Assembly (NCBI GenBank): GCA_947631805.1
Contig: CANRNA010000119.1
Location: 1-5,870 of the forward strand
Source: an uncultured Oscillospiraceae bacterium
Lineage (GTDB): Bacteria > Bacillota > Clostridia > Oscillospirales > Oscillospiraceae
Length of the DNA stretch: 5,870 nt
Direction of reading: 5' to 3'
The translations under genes and the position numbers were made by a program. The notes beneath the pieces were generated by a model. It had not been told where the DNA came from, ran no database searches, and saw only the letters and a program-made list of their open reading frames with translations. Positions 5,611 through 5,870 of the stretch are shown here, in pieces. The first letter of the stretch is position 1; the number at the start of each line of letters is the position of its first letter.

Positions 5611-5870
5611 GTGGAAAAGGTGCGGGAACAGGGAAAGACGGTGGACATGACCCAGGGGGCGATATGGCCCGTGCTGGTGTCGTTCACCATACCGCTGCTG
5701 CTGGGGAATCTGTTCCAGCTCCTTTACAACACCGTGGACAGCATCGTCGTGGGCCGGTTCGTGGGCCTGTCCGCCCTGGCGGCGGTGAGCGCCACCACCC
5801 ATATATGCGGGATGCTGGTGCGGTTTTTCAACGGCACCGCCGTGGGGGCCAGCGCCGTCATCAGCCAGGC
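5611..5870 (+). CDS. MATE-family efflux/flippase transporter, 3' end cut by window
   Basis: The N-terminal 86 residues of a multidrug and toxic compound extrusion (MATE) type membrane protein, normally about 450 aa with 12 membrane segments driven by a sodium or proton gradient. From GTG 5611 the protein reads MEKVREQGKTVDMTQGAIWP, the common MATE opening (DMTQG-IW). Next come a first membrane segment with IPLLLGNLFQLLYNTVDSIV, the VGRFVGLSALAAVSA turn, and a second segment with FFNGTAVGASAVISQ. GTG 5605 and ATG 5647 are alternative starts; 5611 is chosen because it has the best-spaced AAGAAGG and keeps the short pre-DMTQG stretch usual in this family. It starts 35 nt after the glycosyltransferase stop, so it is likely in the same operon. 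Whether it moves the cluster's own product, as related MOP-superfamily flippases do, or an unrelated drug or cation is unknown. The frame runs open through the window edge with no defect. Confidence 0.87.
   Translation, partial: MEKVREQGKTVDMTQGAIWPVLVSFTIPLLLGNLFQLLYNTVDSIVVGRFVGLSALAAVSATTHICGMLVRFFNGTAVGASAVISQ

Overview
The window carries three complete or near-complete genes and one gene cut by the right edge, all on the + strand. Reading bias points to a GC-rich Clostridia-type Firmicute, possibly an Oscillospiraceae-like gut bacterium. The evidence is very GC-rich coding sequence that still uses ATA and AGG codons freely, purine-rich Shine-Dalgarno sites, GTG starts, and protein styles familiar from that group. 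The taxonomic call is an inference from style, not a search result.

Left part (1-2127): a large AIPR-family (abortive infection phage resistance) protein. Its base composition is clearly lower in GC (about 50% in a stretch I counted) than everything to its right (about two thirds GC or more). Its true start may lie left of the window. It is probably the last gene of an accessory or defence cassette, because a terminator-like hairpin lies about 20 nt after its stop.

Junction (2128-2353): no convincing gene. It holds the hairpin (2147-2176), a candidate extended -10 promoter (2162-2190), a perfect 7-bp inverted repeat near the predicted transcription start (2192-2208), and a foldable leader (2243-2297) ahead of the next gene. 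This looks like the boundary between two unrelated transcription units.

Right part (2354-5870): a co-directional cluster of three genes. First is a PglK-like ABC half-transporter (flippase/exporter type), second a GT4 family retaining-type glycosyltransferase with a charged helical C-terminal tail, and third the N-terminal 86 residues of a MATE-family transporter. The 132-nt gap between the first two holds two strong GC-rich hairpins (10 and 12 bp, counting G-U pairs) and a possible closing stem. The cluster plausibly makes and moves a glycolipid or lipid-linked glycan across the membrane; the substrate cannot be read from the sequence.

I did not find tRNA, rRNA, CRISPR, insertion sequence or attachment-site signatures. 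The very long minus-strand open frame under the ABC and glycosyltransferase genes is a composition artefact.
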